Origin: Palsa-1233 sp031367105
Lineage (GTDB): Bacteria; Gemmatimonadota; Gemmatimonadetes; Gemmatimonadales; GWC2-71-9
Assembly: GCA_031367105.1 (NCBI GenBank)
Contig: JANLPG010000078.1
Location: 22,524 to 86,523 of the forward strand
Direction of reading: 5' to 3'
Length of the DNA: 64,000 nucleotides
Made by a program: the position numbers and the translations under genes. Below are positions 61,326 through 64,000 of the stretch, one piece after another. Each line of letters starts with the position of its first letter. The first letter of the stretch is position 1. The notes under the pieces are model-generated. The model did no database searches. It was not told the origin of the DNA and was given only the letters and a program-made list of their open reading frames with translations.

Positions 61326-64000
61326 CGAGTCCCGACGTCGGAGCCGAGGTCGATCTCCACCCGGTGCACCGCCCCATCGCTCACCAGCGAGAGCTTCACC
61401 GCACCACCTTCGACCCGGGGGGTGAGCTCCGGCGAACCAACCGCCGTGGTCGCGCCATTCACTCGACGTACCACCAGCTCGTAGCGCGTCACCCCATCGG
61501 GATGCCGGTACCAGATCGAGAAGCCCGGCCACCCTTCGGGGATACAAGGCCGGAGCACAAGGGTATCGCCGCCGCTGATCGTCATTCCCAGCACCGATTC
61601 GAGCGCCACCCTGAACATCCACCCGGCCGATCCAGTGTACCAGGTCCAACCACCGCGTCCAGTATGAGGCGATTCACCGTAGACGTCGGCTGCGACCACG
61701 TACGGCTCGACCTGATAGGTAGCGATTGCCTCGGCCGAGCCGCCGCGGGTCACCGGACTCAGCATCTCGAACAGCTTCGCGGCGCGGTCGTGGCGTCCCG
61801 CCTCGGCGAGCGCCCGCACGGCCCAGAGGGCAGCGTGCGTATACTGGCCGCCATTCTCGCGCACGCCCGGCAGATAGCCCTTGATATAGCCCGGGTCGTG
61901 CGGTGTCCGGTCGAATGGCGGTGTCAGCAGTCGGATCAGGCCGGCTGGCTGGTCGACGAGGTAGTGCTCCATCGCATCAAGAGCTTGCGCGGCGCGCGCT
62001 GCGGGCGCCACTCCCGACAGCACCGACCACGCCTGCGCGATGGCATCGATCCGGCACTCATCGCTCGACGCCGAGCCGATGGGCGTGCCATCATCGTAGT
62101 AGGCACGGCGATACCACTCACCATCCCACCCGGCGGCATTGAGCGCGGTGTGCAGTGTGCGCATCCGCGCCTCATAGCGCTGAACGCGCGCCAGATCGCC
62201 ACGTTGCAGAACGGTGGGAATGAATCGTTCGAGGATGGCATAGAGAAAGAATCCCATCCAGACACTCTCGCCGCGCCCGAGCCGGCCGACGCGATTCATC
62301 CCGTCGTTCCAGTCTCCGGTTCCGATCAACGGCAGCCCGTGGACCCCGCCCCCGAGCGACCGGTCCAATGCCCGGCAACAGTGCTCGTAGACGTCGGCGT
62401 GCGTCCCGGAGTCGGAGGGCGCAAGAAACGCCTCATCCTCACCTTCTTCCAATGCTCGGGCCGTGATGAACCGTGCCTGTTCGATGAACACCGACTCATC
62501 GCCAGTCGTGTCGACGTAGTACTGAGCCAGCAACGGCAACCAGAGCAGATCATCGGCAAATCGGGTCCGGATACCACGGCCCGCCGGGGGATGCCACCAG
62601 TGCATCACGTCGCCTTCGACGAACTGGTTCGCGGCGTGGAGCAGGATTTGCTGGCGCGTCAACTGCGGTGCGTGATAGATCATCGCGGCCGCATCCTGCA
62701 GCTGATCGCGATAGCCGAAAGCGCCTCCCGATTGATACAGTGCGGACCGCGCCCAGATCCGGCAACTCAAGTTCTGGTACGCCAACCAGCCATTCACCAT
62801 CAGGTCGAGCGCTGGCACCGGCGTCTCCACGCGCACCGCCGTGATCAGGTCGTGCCAGAAGCGCTGCACCGCCGCGAGCTCGGCCGCCACAGCCTCGGCA
62901 CGACTGAATCGCGAACAGAGCGCCAGCGCGGTCTCGCGGTCGGAAGCCTGGCCCAGCAGCACAATCCACTCTGCCGTCGCACCGGCGGCGAGCTCACCGG
63001 CCAACCGGAACGCCGCGCAAGGATCAAGTCCGCGACCGGCCTTCCCGTCGAGCGGCTCGGTGGAGCCCAACGCCGCCGGCGCCGACGGACTTCCACCAGC
63101 GCCCAGAAACGCCTTGCGATCGGCAGTGCATTCGACGGCACGCGATGCCGGACCGCTCACGGAGGCGAAGGCGACGTGCTGTCCGAAGTCGACGCTGGCG
63201 GGATTGGTGGCCAACACCACCTGCCCGCGGTCAGCGATCTCGGTGATGATTTCCGGCGCGGTGGCCGCGCGAATCCCGCCCAGAACCCATTCGGCGTACG
63301 AGTAGAGCGAGAGTTGCCGCGTGGAGTCACTTCGGTTGGTCACACGGACCCGGACGATCTTGACTGGCTCCGTCCGGGCGGTGAAGCAGGTGACTTCCTG
63401 CTCCAGCAATTGACTGGTGTGGTGCCACGACGTGACACCGAATCCGTGGCGCGTCTCATACGCCCCACTCCCAGGAACCGGCGCGGGTGTTGGCGACCAG
63501 AAGATTCCGGCGGCATCATCACGGAGGTAGACCGCCTCTCCGACCGGATCGGAGACGGGGTCGTTGAACCAGGGGGTGAGACGGTTTTCGCGACTGTTGC
63601 CAACCCAGGTGAACCCCAGCCCGCATTCGGAGGCGATGCAGCCCGCGCCGGCGTTGGCGATCACGTTGGTCCACGGCTGCGGCGGGCGACGCAGTTCGTC
63701 GCAGGTACGATCGAGACGGATCACGTACTCGTCGCCGTCAGCCGAGAAGCCACCATATCCGTTGCAGAACTGCAGCGACTCCGCAACGCTCGCGCTCGCG
63801 CCGACACCCGGCGCAGGTTGGTAGCGGCTCGGTGCCGGCGCGATCGGATGGACGAGGGAACCAACGGTTTCCCTGCCGCCGAAGACAGCATCCCCCGCAC
63901 CCGCGAGAGTCGCCGCTGCGAGTGCGGCCTCGACTGCTGTTCGGTCCATCCCTGCTGCCAGCACGGCATCAAGACGGACCGTATCGCCTGGCTCGAGGGT
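61280..64000 (-). CDS. GH94-family protein, C-terminal part (cyclic beta-glucan synthase/phosphorylase-like), partial
   Basis: About 906 residues are visible; the frame stays open through the right edge (reading TLEPGDTVRLDAVLAAGMDR across it), so the true start lies outside. It contains the GH94 carbohydrate-binding module (FCNGYGGFSADGDEYVI, then LTPWFNDPVSDPVGEAVYLR) and catalytic (alpha/alpha)6 barrel (SGGAFGYRDQLQDAAAMIYH, MHWWHPPAGRGIRTRFADDL, LPLIGTGDWNDGMNRVG with the catalytic Asp, and RENGGQYTHAALWAVRA). The region upstream of FCNGYGG and the overall pattern match the C-terminal part of NdvB-type cyclic beta-1,2-glucan synthases, although a large glycan phosphorylase is also possible. 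Convergent with the GH1 gene and overlapping it by 46 nt. Confidence 0.88.
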   Translation of the reverse strand, partial: TLEPGDTVRLDAVLAAGMDRTAVEAALAAATLAGAGDAVFGGRETVGSLVHPIAPAPSRYQPAPGVGASASVAESLQFCNGYGGFSADGDEYVIRLDRTCDELRRPPQPWTNVIANAGAGCIASECGLGFTWVGNSRENRLTPWFNDPVSDPVGEAVYLRDDAAGIFWSPTPAPVPGSGAYETRHGFGVTSWHHTSQLLEQEVTCFTARTEPVKIVRVRVTNRSDSTRQLSLYSYAEWVLGGIRAATAPEIITEIADRGQVVLATNPASVDFGQHVAFASVSGPASRAVECTADRKAFLGAGGSPSAPAALGSTEPLDGKAGRGLDPCAAFRLAGELAAGATAEWIVLLGQASDRETALALCSRFSRAEAVAAELAAVQRFWHDLITAVRVETPVPALDLMVNGWLAYQNLSCRIWARSALYQSGGAFGYRDQLQDAAAMIYHAPQLTRQQILLHAANQFVEGDVMHWWHPPAGRGIRTRFADDLLWLPLLAQYYVDTTGDESVFIEQARFITARALEEGEDEAFLAPSDSGTHADVYEHCCRALDRSLGGGVHGLPLIGTGDWNDGMNRVGRLGRGESVWMGFFLYAILERFIPTVLQRGDLARVQRYEARMRTLHTALNAAGWDGEWYRRAYYDDGTPIGSASSDECRIDAIAQAWSVLSGVAPAARAAQALDAMEHYLVDQPAGLIRLLTPPFDRTPHDPGYIKGYLPGVRENGGQYTHAALWAVRALAEAGRHDRAAKLFEMLSPVTRGGSAEAIATYQVEPYVVAADVYGESPHTGRGGWTWYTGSAGWMFRVALESVLGMTISGGDTLVLRPCIPEGWPGFSIWYRHPDGVTRYELVVRRVNGATTAVGSPELTPRVEGGAVKLSLVSDGAVHRVEIDLGSDVGTRYRPSASPPERMTSA

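Overview
The window is a single, gene-dense stretch of a high-GC chromosome. Its gene content suggests a member of the Gemmatimonadota or a close relative. The clues are a zinc-ribbon Ser/Thr kinase fused to a TolB-like/TPR region, secreted M28/M16/M6 peptidases, an alternative complex III (act) operon, a bacterial ceramide operon, a TonB/ExbB system and many small lipoproteins, i.e. a diderm respiring heterotroph. The taxon is inferred from family content only; no rRNA gene is present. I see no insertion sequence, prophage, CRISPR array or rRNA operon. One tRNA (Ala, TGC) is present.

Layout. 1-6.5 kb: the start of an ExbB gene, tonB, a four-gene signalling operon (lipoprotein, PAS histidine kinase, OmpR-type regulator, second histidine kinase), a 1-Cys peroxiredoxin and a Fe/Mn superoxide dismutase. 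6.6-19.4 kb: housekeeping and envelope functions (DUF167 protein, parvulin foldase, tRNA-Ala, M28 and M16 peptidases, a small outer-membrane barrel, a metallophosphoesterase, protoporphyrinogen oxidase, a dockerin-like M6 protease with a small lipoprotein). 19.4-23.6 kb: a tight four-gene operon, each gene overlapping the next by 4 nt, that reads as bacterial sphingolipid synthesis (serine palmitoyltransferase, GNAT-type ceramide synthase, ketosphinganine/ketoceramide reductase, PAP2-family enzyme), ended by a strong hairpin. 23.7-26.6 kb: a cupredoxin lipoprotein, a Cys-rich YkgJ-like protein, an ECF sigma factor and its ZAS anti-sigma factor.

26.8-34.1 kb: the complete actABCDEF operon (quinol:cytochrome c oxidoreductase, minus strand). 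34.2-46.9 kb: TrmJ-like methyltransferase, a 3-hydroxyisobutyrate-dehydrogenase-like enzyme, DNA polymerase IV, QueF, a truncated kinase relic, TetR plus acyl-CoA dehydrogenase, a degenerate ADP-ribosylglycohydrolase-like protein, citrate synthase, arginine decarboxylase, and a three-gene operon of epimerase, SRPBCC and DUF2177 proteins. 47.1-52 kb: the large Ser/Thr kinase and a secreted Ig-like lipoprotein closed by a 20-bp perfect hairpin.

52.2-58.9 kb is the most unusual part. Four tightly packed genes encode an octaheme-type lipoprotein, an inner-membrane-anchored protein with 19 CxxCH motifs whose first heme resembles a NapC/CymA quinol dehydrogenase, a predicted beta-barrel, and a secreted protein with 16 CxxCH motifs, many in close pairs. 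Together they look like a quinol-to-outside porin-cytochrome electron conduit with more than 40 hemes. 58.9-64 kb: an orphan UgpC/MalK-type ATPase, a divergent GH1 beta-glucosidase and the C-terminal part of a very large GH94 (cyclic glucan synthase/phosphorylase-like) protein that runs off the right edge.

All family assignments come from reading motifs by eye; no database search was possible.
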